This document shows positions 1-7,653 of a DNA stretch of 64,000 nt, one piece after another. The notes beneath the pieces are model-generated. The model made no database searches, was not told the origin of the DNA, and worked only from the letters and a program-made list of their open reading frames with translations. Source of the DNA: an uncultured Oscillibacter sp. (GTDB lineage: Bacteria; Bacillota; Clostridia; Oscillospirales; Oscillospiraceae). A program made the translations under genes and the position numbers. Location: NCBI GenBank assembly GCA_902490355.1, contig CABUDN010000001.1:9319-73318 (forward strand), read 5' to 3'. The first letter of the stretch is position 1. Each line of letters opens with the position of its first letter.

Positions 1-1265
1 AGGCTGTGGAGGCCGCTGTGGCTGAGGTCAAGAAGCAGGCCAAGACCGTGGACGGCTCCAAGGACATCGCCCGTGTCGGCGCTGTCTCTTCCGGCGACGA
101 GACCATCGGCCAGCTGATCGCCGACGCCATGGAGAAGGTCTCTTCCGACGGCGTCATCACCATCGAGGAGTCCAAGACCGCTGAGACTTACAGCGAGGTT
201 GTCGAGGGCATGCAGTTCGACCGCGGCTATATCACCCCCTACATGGTGACCGACACCGAGAAGATGGAAGCCGATCTGGACGATCCCTATATCCTCATCA
301 CCGACAAGAAGATCTCCGTCATCAACGACATTCTGGACATTCTGCAGCAGCTGGTCCAGGCCGGCAAGAAGCTGCTGATCATCGCCGAGGATGTGGAGGG
401 CGAGGCCCTGAGCACCCTGATCGTCAACCGTCTGCGCGGCACCCTCAATGTGGTGTGCGTGAAGGCTCCCGGCTTCGGTGATCGCCGCAAGGAGATGCTG
501 CAGGATATCGCCACCCTGACCGGCGGTACCGTCATCAGCGAAGAGGTGGGTCTGGAGCTCAAGAGCGCCACCATCGATATGCTGGGCCGTGCCCGTCAGG
601 TAAAGGTCACCAAGGAGAACACCACCATCGTCGACGGCGCCGGTGACTCCGCCGCCATCAAGGACCGCGTGGCCCAGATCCGCAGCCAGATCGCCAACAC
701 CACCAGCGACTATGACCGCGAGAAGCTGCAGGAGCGTCTGGCCAAGCTGGCCGGCGGCGTGGCTGTCATCAAGGTCGGTGCTGCTACCGAGACCGAGATG
801 AAGGAGAAGAAGCTGCGCATCGAGGACGCCCTCAACGCTACCCGCGCTGCTGTGGAAGAAGGCGTGGTGGCCGGCGGCGGCACCATCTTTGTCAACGTCA
901 TCCCCGCCGTGGAGGCCCTGATCTCCACCGTGGAGGGCGATGAGAAGACCGGCGTGCGCATCGTCGCCAAGGCCCTGGAGGCTCCCATCCGTCAGATCGC
1001 AGCCAACGCCGGCCTGGACGGCTCCGTGATTCTGGAGAAGGTCCGCAACTCCGGCAAGAACGGCTACGGCTTCGACGCTTACAAGGAAGAGTACTGCGAC
1101 ATGGTGTCCTGCGGCATCATTGATCCCGCCAAGGTGACCCGCTCCGCTCTGGAGAACGCCGCCTCTGTGTCCGCCATGGTGCTGACCACCGAGTCCCTGG
1201 TTGCCGACAAGCCCGAGCCCCCCGCTCCCGTTCCCGCTGCTCCCGACATGGGCGGCATGTACTAA
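1..1265 (+). CDS. groEL: Chaperonin GroEL (Hsp60), C-terminal part, 5' end outside window
   Basis: Subunit of the 14-mer ATP-dependent chaperonin that folds cytoplasmic proteins with GroES. The reading frame is already open at base 3 and runs about 420 codons to TAA, so roughly 120 N-terminal residues of the usual ~540 lie outside the window. Family motifs seen: the apical-domain stretch [15 protein letters not shown], the equatorial segment [18 protein letters not shown] with the ATPase aspartate (IED), VVAGGG, and the flexible Met/Gly tail ending GGMY. The Pro/Ala-rich stretch before the tail is typical of Clostridia. groES is presumably upstream, out of view. Nothing looks damaged; the codon at base 6 is an internal valine, not a start. 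Confidence 0.98.
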   Translation, partial: AVEAAVAEVKKQAKTVDGSKDIARVGAVSSGDETIGQLIADAMEKVSSDGVITIEESKTAETYSEVVEGMQFDRGYITPYMVTDTEKMEADLDDPYILITDKKISVINDILDILQQLVQAGKKLLIIAEDVEGEALSTLIVNRLRGTLNVVCVKAPGFGDRRKEMLQDIATLTGGTVISEEVGLELKSATIDMLGRARQVKVTKENTTIVDGAGDSAAIKDRVAQIRSQIANTTSDYDREKLQERLAKLAGGVAVIKVGAATETEMKEKKLRIEDALNATRAAVEEGVVAGGGTIFVNVIPAVEALISTVEGDEKTGVRIVAKALEAPIRQIAANAGLDGSVILEKVRNSGKNGYGFDAYKEEYCDMVSCGIIDPAKVTRSALENAASVSAMVLTTESLVADKPEPPAPVPAAPDMGGMY

Positions 1266-1296
1266 GCCGTACGCAGCATAACGCAAGCAAAATAAA

Positions 1297-1328
1297 CCCC
1301 CGCCGCTCACAGCCGTGAGCGGCGGGGG
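1297..1328. terminator. Bidirectional intrinsic terminator between groEL and res
   Basis: Perfect 14-bp GC-rich stem (CCCCCGCCGCTCAC with its complement) around the loop AGCC. TTTT follows on the plus strand and a T-rich stretch on the minus strand. It serves the convergent groEL (ends 1265) and res (ends 1348). Confidence 0.92.
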
Positions 1329-1347
1329 TTTTCTGCTCTGCATCAGC

Positions 1348-3951
1348 TTACATCTTCAGCAGGTTCTCCAAATCCTGGTCGAACTCTTGCTTCCGGGTAT
1401 CCTGATTGAAAAAATGCAGTCCCACAATGCGGTGGCGGACACAGCCGTCCTCTTCTCCTCCGACGGCAACGGCGTTTCTCTCCAGCGAGAGCAGGAACGC
1501 CTCCTTCCATGCGTCCCCCGCCAGCAGCTGCGTACCCTTGGGCTCGATGAATACCTGAATCTGCTCCAGCCCCTTCTCGGTCTCTCTCTGCAAAATCAGC
1601 ACATAATCCGGCTCAAAGCGTTTTCCCTCGTCAAATGCGTACAGATGGAACATCCGCTCATTCCGAAGGAGAACCACCTTGTCATAGACCTTTTGAAACC
1701 GGCCGACGTACTGGGAAAAGTGCGCGACAAAAGCCTTTTCCTCCGACGTACCGTAATGATCCGCATAAGCAAACCAATCCTCACCGGACAGATCCAACTG
1801 ATCATTCTCACGCACGGAAACGTCGCTTTGCGACATGCCCACACCGCCGCCATGAGGCCGGGTATAGTGAACCACTTTGTCCTGGAACACATCCTGGAGC
1901 TTGCAGGCGCGAAAGACCCGCGTTCCCCGATAAGTCTCCTCAATTCCGGAAATGGAGTCGGCGATCCGCCCCAGGGCCGAAAATACCGCCCGGTACAGCG
2001 TGGTCATGGACGGCCGCGTCTCCTGGCTTACAATCTCCAGGCGGATCCCGGCCAGATACTCCCCACTGGTAATGAACTCCCGGGTCGAGGCCACATTGGG
2101 AAAATAGCGCTTGAGGGTCTGGAACCGGTAAATCGGATACTTCATCAGGGCTTTATGCACCAGGGCATACTGGACGTCCGCAATCTCCCCCATGGTCCAC
2201 TGTGTGGTCCTGGTCTCATTTCTGGTATCCTGCATGCCCGGCGTATCCCGCATGATCTCATCCGTGCCGGACGTCCCCGCCGGAGCCTCGTAGCGGTACA
2301 CGGTATTCCGCAGTGCGTCAGGCAGCTCCCGGACCGCTCTGCGGTCCTGTACCTCCCGGTCATTGACAAACAGCACGCCCTGCGTGTACAAGGAATCAGC
2401 ACGGAACGACGGTTTCAGGGTATATTCTCTCTGAACCATCTGGTCGGTATCCAGTCCGATCTCCCGCAGCGCGGTCTTGAGCTCCGTCACATAGCGGTGG
2501 TCGTTCTGGCAGTGATAATACAGCTCCTCACAAATCCGCAGGGGGCTGGCCACGTCTTCATCGTATTTGCGCTGAAAACGCGGCTGCTCCTGCTCCACCT
2601 GAAACGGACAGTAGCGGGCTCCCCGGCCAATGAGCTGGGCTTCTGCAATGGTAGCCGGAGAAATCCGGGTACCGCTGGACTGCCGGGTTTCATACAGGCG
2701 CACGATGTCAAACAGATTCAGCACGTCCCAGCCTTCGTCCAGTTTCTTCACCTCAAACACCGCGCGGTAGGGATTTCCCACGTCCTCCAGGGAGTTGAGC
2801 AGGATCTGCTTTTGTGTGGCGTCCTGATCGTCGTTGACTGAAATGCAATGCTCCGCGGCAAAGTCGTCCCGCAGTTCCGAGGCCAGCGTCTCCATGGAGA
2901 TGCCGTTATCCGCAAAATACCCAAAGGCCCGGCGCATGACCGCACTGTTGGCCGCATCGGCCAGTGCCTGAAGCCGTGCGCCGGTGAGGGTTCGGACCAT
3001 CTCCAAAAACGCCGTGAAAAACGCCTTGCTCTCGGCGATCTTGGCGGCCTTGAACAGCACCACCGGCTTAATGGAAAGGCGGTAATCCTGAAACACCTTC
3101 AGGCGGTACTGGCTCAGCACCAGCGCCTGCAGCGCCCGCTCCAGCACACTCAAGTCCGACCGAAGGGTGATGATGTCCTTGGAATAGCGGTCGGCATAGA
3201 ACTTTGCCAGAGGATAGTCCGCAATCATCTTGTCCTCATAGGCTGCCCGAATGGCCGGATTGGCCAGATCACAGGTGGCCGTAAACTCCAGCAGCACATT
3301 TTCCGCATGCTGGCGGAAGATGGCCTTTACAGTCTGCTCCCAGGAGTGGTAGCTGGATTCTTCCTCCGCCGAGCGCTTTTTCTTGGTATCCACATTGAGA
3401 TGATGGGCCTCGTCGGAGATCAGCACCGTTTTATGGGCCTTGAAATCCTCAAAGGACATGGCATTTTCCTTGGCCGTCCACAGATCCGCATGGAGTCCCT
3501 GGGTGGTGGTAAAGCAGAGGTTGATGGCGTCCGGACTGGCATCCTGGAAATTTTCCACCTGCCGGATGGGGACATGGCAGCCGTCCAGGACCACGTCCCG
3601 GGCAAACAGGTATTTGGACGAAGCCGGGTTGGTGAAATTCTCCCGGGTCTTTTCCACAATGTTGGAGAGGTTGACGAAAAACAAAAAGTTCCGGTATCCC
3701 TTCTGGTAGAGATACAGCATCAGCCCCGCCATCATCAAGGTCTTGCCGCTGCCGGTTGCCATGTGGAAGAGCACCTGGGTGGGCTTGGGACAGTTGCGGC
3801 TTTCAAAATGGGTGATGAAGTTCTCAAATGCCTGCACTTGGTAGGGGCGCAGTTCAAAGCCGGGATTGAGATTCTGCGGAATATAGTCCGGCACCGGTGC
3901 GCAGCTGCCGTACTCCCGCAGGGCGTCGATTTTCTCATATAAAAACGCCAC
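1348..3951 (-). CDS. res: Type III restriction endonuclease subunit Res
   Basis: ATP-dependent helicase/translocase and nuclease subunit of a type III R-M enzyme; with Mod it cleaves DNA carrying unmethylated, inversely repeated sites. 867 aa. Superfamily-2 helicase motifs are visible: Walker A ATGSGKT (residues 65-71), DEAH (180-183), a SATs-like EFTAT stretch, and a motif VI region around LIGRGAR. Near the C-terminus is a PD-(D/E)xK nuclease site: PD at 781-782 and EPK at 803-805. The GTG start lies 2 nt after the mod stop, with the ribosome site GGGGAGG inside the end of mod, so translation is coupled. Length and motif order are normal and no frameshift is seen, so the enzyme should be active. 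Confidence 0.95.
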   Translation of the reverse strand: MAFLYEKIDALREYGSCAPVPDYIPQNLNPGFELRPYQVQAFENFITHFESRNCPKPTQVLFHMATGSGKTLMMAGLMLYLYQKGYRNFLFFVNLSNIVEKTRENFTNPASSKYLFARDVVLDGCHVPIRQVENFQDASPDAINLCFTTTQGLHADLWTAKENAMSFEDFKAHKTVLISDEAHHLNVDTKKKRSAEEESSYHSWEQTVKAIFRQHAENVLLEFTATCDLANPAIRAAYEDKMIADYPLAKFYADRYSKDIITLRSDLSVLERALQALVLSQYRLKVFQDYRLSIKPVVLFKAAKIAESKAFFTAFLEMVRTLTGARLQALADAANSAVMRRAFGYFADNGISMETLASELRDDFAAEHCISVNDDQDATQKQILLNSLEDVGNPYRAVFEVKKLDEGWDVLNLFDIVRLYETRQSSGTRISPATIAEAQLIGRGARYCPFQVEQEQPRFQRKYDEDVASPLRICEELYYHCQNDHRYVTELKTALREIGLDTDQMVQREYTLKPSFRADSLYTQGVLFVNDREVQDRRAVRELPDALRNTVYRYEAPAGTSGTDEIMRDTPGMQDTRNETRTTQWTMGEIADVQYALVHKALMKYPIYRFQTLKRYFPNVASTREFITSGEYLAGIRLEIVSQETRPSMTTLYRAVFSALGRIADSISGIEETYRGTRVFRACKLQDVFQDKVVHYTRPHGGGVGMSQSDVSVRENDQLDLSGEDWFAYADHYGTSEEKAFVAHFSQYVGRFQKVYDKVVLLRNERMFHLYAFDEGKRFEPDYVLILQRETEKGLEQIQVFIEPKGTQLLAGDAWKEAFLLSLERNAVAVGGEEDGCVRHRIVGLHFFNQDTRKQEFDQDLENLLKM

Positions 3952-3953
3952 GG

Positions 3954-5948
3954 TTATTCCTCCCCGTAAAAGCTTCTGGTAAAGCGCTTGTCCGCGTCGG
4001 AAACGGCAAATTCCGCATCGTCCAGGTCACAGGCGTTCACATACAGCAGGTTCTTGTCCAGAATCTCCATCAAAAACTGCTTCTGCTGGGCCAGGGACAA
4101 CTCCTCATAGCACGCCGCTTCCTGATTCAGAACGGCAGGGTCCACCTGATAACTGACATAGCCCGAATCCAGAATCCGTTTGCGGATCTGCGCCAATTCG
4201 GCTTTGTCCCGGGCGGCCGCAATGGCCTCCACCGCCGCCTGATTGAGCTTGGCCAGCTCGCAGCAGACAAAGGAACCGCCGCCCTTCCAGCCCAGGGCTC
4301 TGGAAATTCCGGTCTGCTCTCCCGCAATGACCGCCGGAAGACGGGTCAGCGCCTTTTCCAGCTGTCCGTCCAGCTGCTCCACACCAATATACCGGCGCCC
4401 CAGCTTGTGGGCCACCGCGCAGGTGGTTCCGCTGCCCATATAGAAGTCCAGCACGAGATCTCCGGGCGCTGTGGTCATCTCCAGAATCCGGCGCACCAGC
4501 TTTTCCGGCTTTTTTCCGCCCTTGAGCTGAACACCGCCTTCCCGTGCGATTCCCTCATACGGCGTATCCGTCCAGATATTGGTCAGCTGCGTGGACGGAA
4601 CCCGTTCGCCGTCGATCTCCCGGACCTTGCGGGAATAAAACGCCATCTCCGCCCCATTGAGAATGAACACGCGGTAATGGCCGTCCCGTTCCACGGTGAA
4701 AATCCGGTCCCGTTCCTCCCGGGACCGTTCCCGGGCCTGGACAATCTCCTGTCCGGCGCTGTTGTCAATGGCCGTGGTGCGGAAGACCGATTCGGCGTGA
4801 TCCAGGGCGCAGCGTTCCACCAAGCTTAAGAAGGCCGCCTCGCCCAGGGCCTTGACCGCCTCTTTCCGGCTCACATAGCCCTGCTGCTGCGCCACATACG
4901 CAAACAGGTCCACAATGTTCCAATCAGATGGGTTTGCCTCCGGATTGGTCACCAGCCACTTGTAATTGCTGTCATATTCGCTTTTGACGTACTGCGGCTC
5001 ATACTTCCACAACCGCTTATTTTTCGCAAAGGCCAGAATATACTCCGCGGTTTCAAAAACGCCCGGATTCACACTGGCAAATCCCGACGGCGACTTGGTT
5101 TTGACAGTGATCTGGTTGATGAAATTGTTTTCTCCGTTGCGGCAGAAGATGTCCTTCATCAGGCACTTGAGTTCCGCCACGCCGTCGTCGCTGATCTGCA
5201 CAAAAATCGCGCCGTCCTCGCGCAGCAGCCGCCGGGCGATCTCCAGCCGGTTCTTCATGAACACCAGCCACGTGGAAAGCTTGAAATTGGAATTATAGGC
5301 AAAGGTGTCTTCTCCCTTTTTCGCCGTAAAATAATAAGGCGGGTCAATGTAGATGCACTTGACCTTGCCCTCGTAGCGTTTGAGCAGGGAGGAAATGGCC
5401 AGAAGGTTGTTGCCTTTGAGGATCAGGTTGTCCTCTTCGGACCAGGTGTCCGTCTCCTGCACCCCCTGCGCGGTATAGCGCTTGGCTCCAGTCAGCACCT
5501 TGGGCTCCAGCAGACGGTCCACCTCGTCGGGCGCCAGGGTCTCGTTGTAGAAAATCTCCTGCCGCCGGGCCTCCTCCTTGGTCTGGCCTCCCTCCAGGAC
5601 ACAGTCCTTATAGGGGAACACCAACTCCACATCCCCGGACGCGGAGAGCAGTTCTCCGTTTTCATCTCCCAATCCAATTTTATTTTTAAACCGGGTATAG
5701 CTGTCCGGAAGGAACTGACGATTATTGATGACCCACGCGAACTTCATCTTGTCAAAGATCCGGATGCCATCCACCTCGGCAAAAAATCGGCGGCACAGCT
5801 CCTCATCGCCCAGCAGCAACCGCAGCAAACCGGCGTCCATCTGCATGGCCGCCTCATACACCGCGTTGCGCAGGAATGTCCCATCCTCGGCAAAAAACCG
5901 CGGTTCCGACCGCAGCACATTCAATACTCTTTCGTAAAAATCCTCCAT
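3954..5948 (-). CDS. mod: Type III DNA modification methyltransferase Mod (adenine-N6)
   Basis: S-adenosylmethionine-dependent adenine methyltransferase that carries the target specificity of the type III enzyme and methylates one strand of an asymmetric site. 664 aa. The catalytic motif DPPY (202-205) precedes the SAM-binding motif DFYMGSG (501-507), the beta-class order of type III Mod proteins. The roughly 300 residues between them should hold the target-recognition domain and determine the unknown recognition sequence. No simple-sequence repeat that would suggest phase variation is visible in the gene. The ribosome site GAGG is 11 nt from ATG, slightly far. It is preceded by a small winged-helix gene on the same strand (gap 86 nt) and followed by res. 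Confidence 0.95.
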   Translation of the reverse strand: MEDFYERVLNVLRSEPRFFAEDGTFLRNAVYEAAMQMDAGLLRLLLGDEELCRRFFAEVDGIRIFDKMKFAWVINNRQFLPDSYTRFKNKIGLGDENGELLSASGDVELVFPYKDCVLEGGQTKEEARRQEIFYNETLAPDEVDRLLEPKVLTGAKRYTAQGVQETDTWSEEDNLILKGNNLLAISSLLKRYEGKVKCIYIDPPYYFTAKKGEDTFAYNSNFKLSTWLVFMKNRLEIARRLLREDGAIFVQISDDGVAELKCLMKDIFCRNGENNFINQITVKTKSPSGFASVNPGVFETAEYILAFAKNKRLWKYEPQYVKSEYDSNYKWLVTNPEANPSDWNIVDLFAYVAQQQGYVSRKEAVKALGEAAFLSLVERCALDHAESVFRTTAIDNSAGQEIVQARERSREERDRIFTVERDGHYRVFILNGAEMAFYSRKVREIDGERVPSTQLTNIWTDTPYEGIAREGGVQLKGGKKPEKLVRRILEMTTAPGDLVLDFYMGSGTTCAVAHKLGRRYIGVEQLDGQLEKALTRLPAVIAGEQTGISRALGWKGGGSFVCCELAKLNQAAVEAIAAARDKAELAQIRKRILDSGYVSYQVDPAVLNQEAACYEELSLAQQKQFLMEILDKNLLYVNACDLDDAEFAVSDADKRFTRSFYGEE

Positions 5949-6034
5949 ACGCTCTCTTTCCTCTCTTTATCCGCAGGCCCATGCTTCCCGCATTCTCGTT
6001 GTATACCCCTTCTCCCAAAACCACCGCCAGGCGG

Positions 6035-6346
6035 TCAGGATACCGGTACAGTCCGGGCCCGCTCCACCAGGGCCCGAATCTGCTCCATCCGCCCAATCAC
6101 GGCCCGGCCGGTCCCGGTCACAATGTATCCGCTTTTGCGCCTGTACGGCTGGATGCACCCGGCTTTCTGCAGCGTGTGCAGCATGGCAAATACCGTGGCC
6201 GGACTGCTGCCGTACTGATCGGCCAGTTCAATCTGAGACAGCCGGATCACCGGCTGTCCCTCCAGCGTCACACACGGCAGTCTGCTGAGCCAATACAGGA
6301 AGTGATACTCCTTGGATGCAAACACATTTACACCATCGCCAGTCAC
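6035..6346 (-). CDS. Small winged-helix DNA-binding protein heading the R-M operon
   Basis: 103 aa with a predicted helix-turn-helix/winged-helix core: SQIELADQYGSSPATVFAMLHTLQKAGCIQPYRRKSGYIV covers two helices and the wing (described here in two parts: helices about residues 37-63, wing about 64-77). The fold resembles GntR/MarR-like or replication-protein-like winged helices, with no effector domain. GTG start at 6346, chosen because GGAGG sits 7 nt upstream. It is transcribed toward mod and res and could be a control protein that times R-M expression; that is inference, as type III systems usually lack one. No closer family was recognised. Confidence 0.7.
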   Translation of the reverse strand: MTGDGVNVFASKEYHFLYWLSRLPCVTLEGQPVIRLSQIELADQYGSSPATVFAMLHTLQKAGCIQPYRRKSGYIVTGTGRAVIGRMEQIRALVERARTVPVS

Positions 6347-6358
6347 AGGAGCACCTCC

Positions 6359-6415
6359 ATTTTACTATAAAATATTAAACTAAAATCATTTGGATTTTAT
6401 ATTTATTTTACTATA
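6359..6415 (-). repeat. Pair of 11-bp direct repeats, candidate autoregulator operator
   Basis: TATAGTAAAAT (minus strand) occurs at 6405-6415, covering the -10 element, and again at 6359-6369, just before the GGAGG of the winged-helix gene. The copies start 46 bp apart. Their placement over -10 and ribosome site fits autoregulation. AT-rich chance similarity is possible. Confidence 0.4.
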
Positions 6416-6432
6416 TATTTTTATATTGTCAA
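6405..6432 (-). promoter_or_regulatory. Predicted sigma-A promoter of the winged-helix/mod/res operon
   Basis: On the minus strand: TTGACA (6427-6432), 16-bp spacer, TAAAAT (6405-6410), in a markedly AT-rich stretch. The expected start near 6398 leaves about a 50-nt leader before the GTG. Confidence 0.6.
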
Positions 6433-6552
6433 TGCACGCTTATTTTCGATACGCTGCTTTCGGGAGCTATGGCCTTTCCAGGATATTGCCTCCTCCGAAA
6501 TCCTACTGCGCAGGGCATTGTCAAAACATTTCCCAAACTTCCCACCTAACAA

Positions 6553-6588
6553 AAGACCGGCGCAGGGCAATTGCCCTGCGCCGGTCTT
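6553..6588 (-). terminator. Intrinsic terminator of the micropeptide operon
   Basis: Perfect 36-nt palindrome (18-bp arms starting AAGACCGGCGCAGGG) followed on the minus strand by TTTTGTT. It lies 54 nt past the last micropeptide stop. A tiny CCCGC/GCGGG hairpin sits beside it at 6591-6604. Confidence 0.88.
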
Positions 6589-6641
6589 CTCCCGCTGATG
6601 CGGGATTACACACAAGAGAGAATATGATGGGAAGCCATCTA

Positions 6642-6719
6642 TTACCGCACGCCGCCGAAACGGACGTAATTACGGATCACAAATGCAAACGCGGTCTCAT
6701 TCACAGTTCTGGTCTTCAT
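6642..6719 (-). CDS. Micropeptide copy 6 of the tandem array (25 aa)
   Basis: Function unknown. 25 codons plus TAA: residues 1-13 are MKTRTVNETAFAF and residues 14-25 are VIRNYVRFGGVR. Net charge is about +4, and the second half is aromatic and basic. AAAGGAG lies 9-10 nt upstream of ATG. It is the last gene before the terminator and its protein is identical to copy 5. Silent differences in the last third (for example CGT/CGC, AAT/AAC) show selection on protein rather than only DNA duplication. No signal peptide and no cysteine. The upstream gap is 16 bp. Confidence 0.75.
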   Translation of the reverse strand: MKTRTVNETAFAFVIRNYVRFGGVR

Positions 6720-6735
6720 ATTCAAGACTCCTTTC

Positions 6736-6813
6736 TTATCGCACACCGCCGAAGCGGACGTAGTTGCGGATCACAAATGCAAACGCGGTCTCATTCACAG
6801 TTCTGGTCTTCAT
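6736..6813 (-). CDS. Micropeptide copy 5 of the tandem array (25 aa)
   Basis: Same 25-residue protein as copy 6 (MKTRTVNETAFAF then VIRNYVRFGGVR) with its own AAGAAAGGAG ribosome site. Start codon exactly 94 bp from copy 6 and 94 bp from copy 4. Copies 5 and 6 are almost identical DNA, which suggests the most recent duplication in the array. Confidence 0.75.
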   Translation of the reverse strand: MKTRTVNETAFAFVIRNYVRFGGVR

Positions 6814-6829
6814 ATTCAAGACTCCTTTC

Positions 6830-6907
6830 TTACCGCACACCGCCGAAGCGGACGTAGTTGCGGATCACGGATGCAAACACGGTTTCCTTCACGGTATTGG
6901 TCTTCAT
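6830..6907 (-). CDS. Micropeptide copy 4 of the tandem array (25 aa)
   Basis: Residues 1-13 MKTNTVKETVFAS, residues 14-25 VIRNYVRFGGVR. It differs from copies 5 and 6 only in the first half (R4N, N7K, A10V, F13S); the C-terminal 12 residues are invariant. Own ribosome site AAGAAAGGAG. 16-bp spacer to the next copy. Confidence 0.74.
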   Translation of the reverse strand: MKTNTVKETVFASVIRNYVRFGGVR

Positions 6908-6923
6908 AATTAAGACTCCTTTC

Positions 6924-7001
6924 TTATCGCACGCCGCCGAAACGGACATAGTTGCGGATCACAGATTCAAACACGGTTTCCTTCACAGTATTGGTCTTCA
7001 T
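6924..7001 (-). CDS. Micropeptide copy 3 of the tandem array (25 aa)
   Basis: Residues 1-13 MKTNTVKETVFES, residues 14-25 VIRNYVRFGGVR. Compared with copy 4 it has one replacement (A12E) and several silent changes, so the frame is under coding constraint. Own AAGAAAGGAG ribosome site; same 94-bp period. Confidence 0.74.
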   Translation of the reverse strand: MKTNTVKETVFESVIRNYVRFGGVR

Positions 7002-7017
7002 AGTTAAGACTCCTTTC

Positions 7018-7089
7018 TTATCGTGCACCGCCGAAGCGGATGTAGTTGCGGATCACAAATCCAAATGCATAACTGGTTTTATCAAACAT
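7018..7089 (-). CDS. Micropeptide copy 2 of the tandem array (23 aa, divergent)
   Basis: Two codons shorter: residues 1-11 MFDKTSYAFGF, residues 12-23 VIRNYIRFGGAR. The N-terminal half is unrelated to copies 3-6, while the C-terminal dozen keeps the pattern with V-to-I and V-to-A changes. Ribosome site AAAGGAG about 9 nt upstream of ATG. Its divergence together with C-terminal conservation is the best internal evidence that the peptides are translated and functional. Confidence 0.72.
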   Translation of the reverse strand: MFDKTSYAFGFVIRNYIRFGGAR

Positions 7090-7105
7090 ACCTGGCTCCT
7101 TTCTT

Positions 7106-7249
7106 TTACCGCAGGCCGCCAAGCTTCAAGCAATTCCGAATTCTGGAGAAGCACCCCATGCTGGCCAGGCTGGCACTGCCGTAGCACGTGCTGGGGGAGC
7201 AGGAAATTTTCGGATCATATACCAGGCGGTTGGGAATCCAGTCCATCAT
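7106..7249 (-). CDS. Micropeptide 1: 47-aa four-cysteine relative, first gene of the array
   Basis: First gene after the promoter. It starts MMDWIPNRLVYDPKIS, has a Ser/Cys-rich middle (Cys 17, 22, 33, 40) and ends RIRNCLKLGGLR, matching the end of the 25-mers (I-R-N-x3-[FL]-G-G-x-R). AAGGAG is 9 nt before the first ATG; a second ATG follows directly. Possibilities are a precursor of a modified peptide, a small toxin or a signalling peptide, but no maturase, peptidase-transporter or immunity gene adjoins it. Function unknown. Confidence 0.68.
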   Translation of the reverse strand: MMDWIPNRLVYDPKISCSPSTCYGSASLASMGCFSRIRNCLKLGGLR

Positions 7250-7302
7250 GTGAAACAACTCCTTTTCTTTGGTCTGGAAGGGGTTTCCCTCTTTCTGCCC
7301 TT

Positions 7303-7331
7303 ATCATAGGGCCGCCGCCCCGAAAAGTCAA
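7303..7331 (-). promoter_or_regulatory. Near-consensus sigma-A promoter of the micropeptide operon
   Basis: Minus strand: TTGACT (7326-7331), 17-bp spacer, TATGAT (7303-7308). The start should fall near 7296, leaving about a 46-nt leader before the first micropeptide. It makes the array independent of the phage-like genes upstream. Confidence 0.8.
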
Positions 7332-7389
7332 AACGTTAAAACCGATTGGCACAATCGCAAAAATTAATGCACCAAAAAGTACAGAAAAG

Positions 7390-7427
7390 CGCGGGGAAAG
7401 CCAAGCTTTCAGCCCGTTTTCCCCGCG
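7390..7427. terminator. Intrinsic terminator after the holin-like gene
   Basis: Ten-bp stem CGCGGGGAAA/TTTCCCCGCG with an 18-nt internal stretch; CTTTTC follows on the minus strand and TTTTCT on the plus strand. It ends the 7446-8438 unit and separates it from the micropeptide promoter. Confidence 0.7.
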
Positions 7428-7445
7428 TTTTCTCACAATGTTCGG

Positions 7446-7649
7446 TTATGTTTCGTCGTCAGCGCGCACACTTCTGCGCTGGGTCTGCGTGCCAAAATAG
7501 AAGGAGATGACCACCGTGAATACCGTGAGAAACTGCTCACTGCTGACGCTCCCCCGAACCGACAGCCCGGCAAAAATCACGGTCAAAATCACGGTCACCA
7601 GACTTTTGACACTCAGAAGGTTGGCCAACCGTTCCTGCATGCGTTCCAC
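7446..7649 (-). CDS. Holin-like small membrane protein (phage type)
   Basis: 67 aa from GTG at 7649, chosen because GGAGG in the end of the preceding gene lies 9 nt upstream. Two predicted membrane segments: SVKSLVTVILTVIFAGLSV (about residues 13-31) and EQFLTVFTVVISFYFGTQ (about 37-54), then a charged tail. Small two-segment proteins like this occupy the holin position in Clostridia prophages. No endolysin follows; a terminator and the micropeptide operon come next. Probably a leftover or domesticated lysis gene; activity unproven. Confidence 0.6.
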   Translation of the reverse strand: MERMQERLANLLSVKSLVTVILTVIFAGLSVRGSVSSEQFLTVFTVVISFYFGTQTQRRSVRADDET

Positions 7650-7653
7650 GAAC

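Larger units (their letters stand above)
6642..7089 (-). repeat. Tandem duplication unit, 94-bp period (78-bp gene plus 16-bp spacer)
   Basis: Start codons at 6719, 6813, 6907 and 7001 are exactly 94 bp apart; the next, 7089, is 88 bp on because that gene is two codons shorter. Each unit repeats both the peptide and the spacer AAGAAAGGAGTCTTGAAT. Divergence increases from the terminator side toward the promoter side. Confidence 0.9.

Noticed and set aside
6642..7089. CRISPR array
   Set aside because: The 94-bp units are coding, nearly identical throughout and have no variable spacers or cas genes nearby.
6390..7500. Plus-strand frames of 155 and 182 codons through the micropeptide array
   Set aside because: They are antisense to the repeated ribosome site/peptide units and would repeat with the same period; no promoter on that strand.
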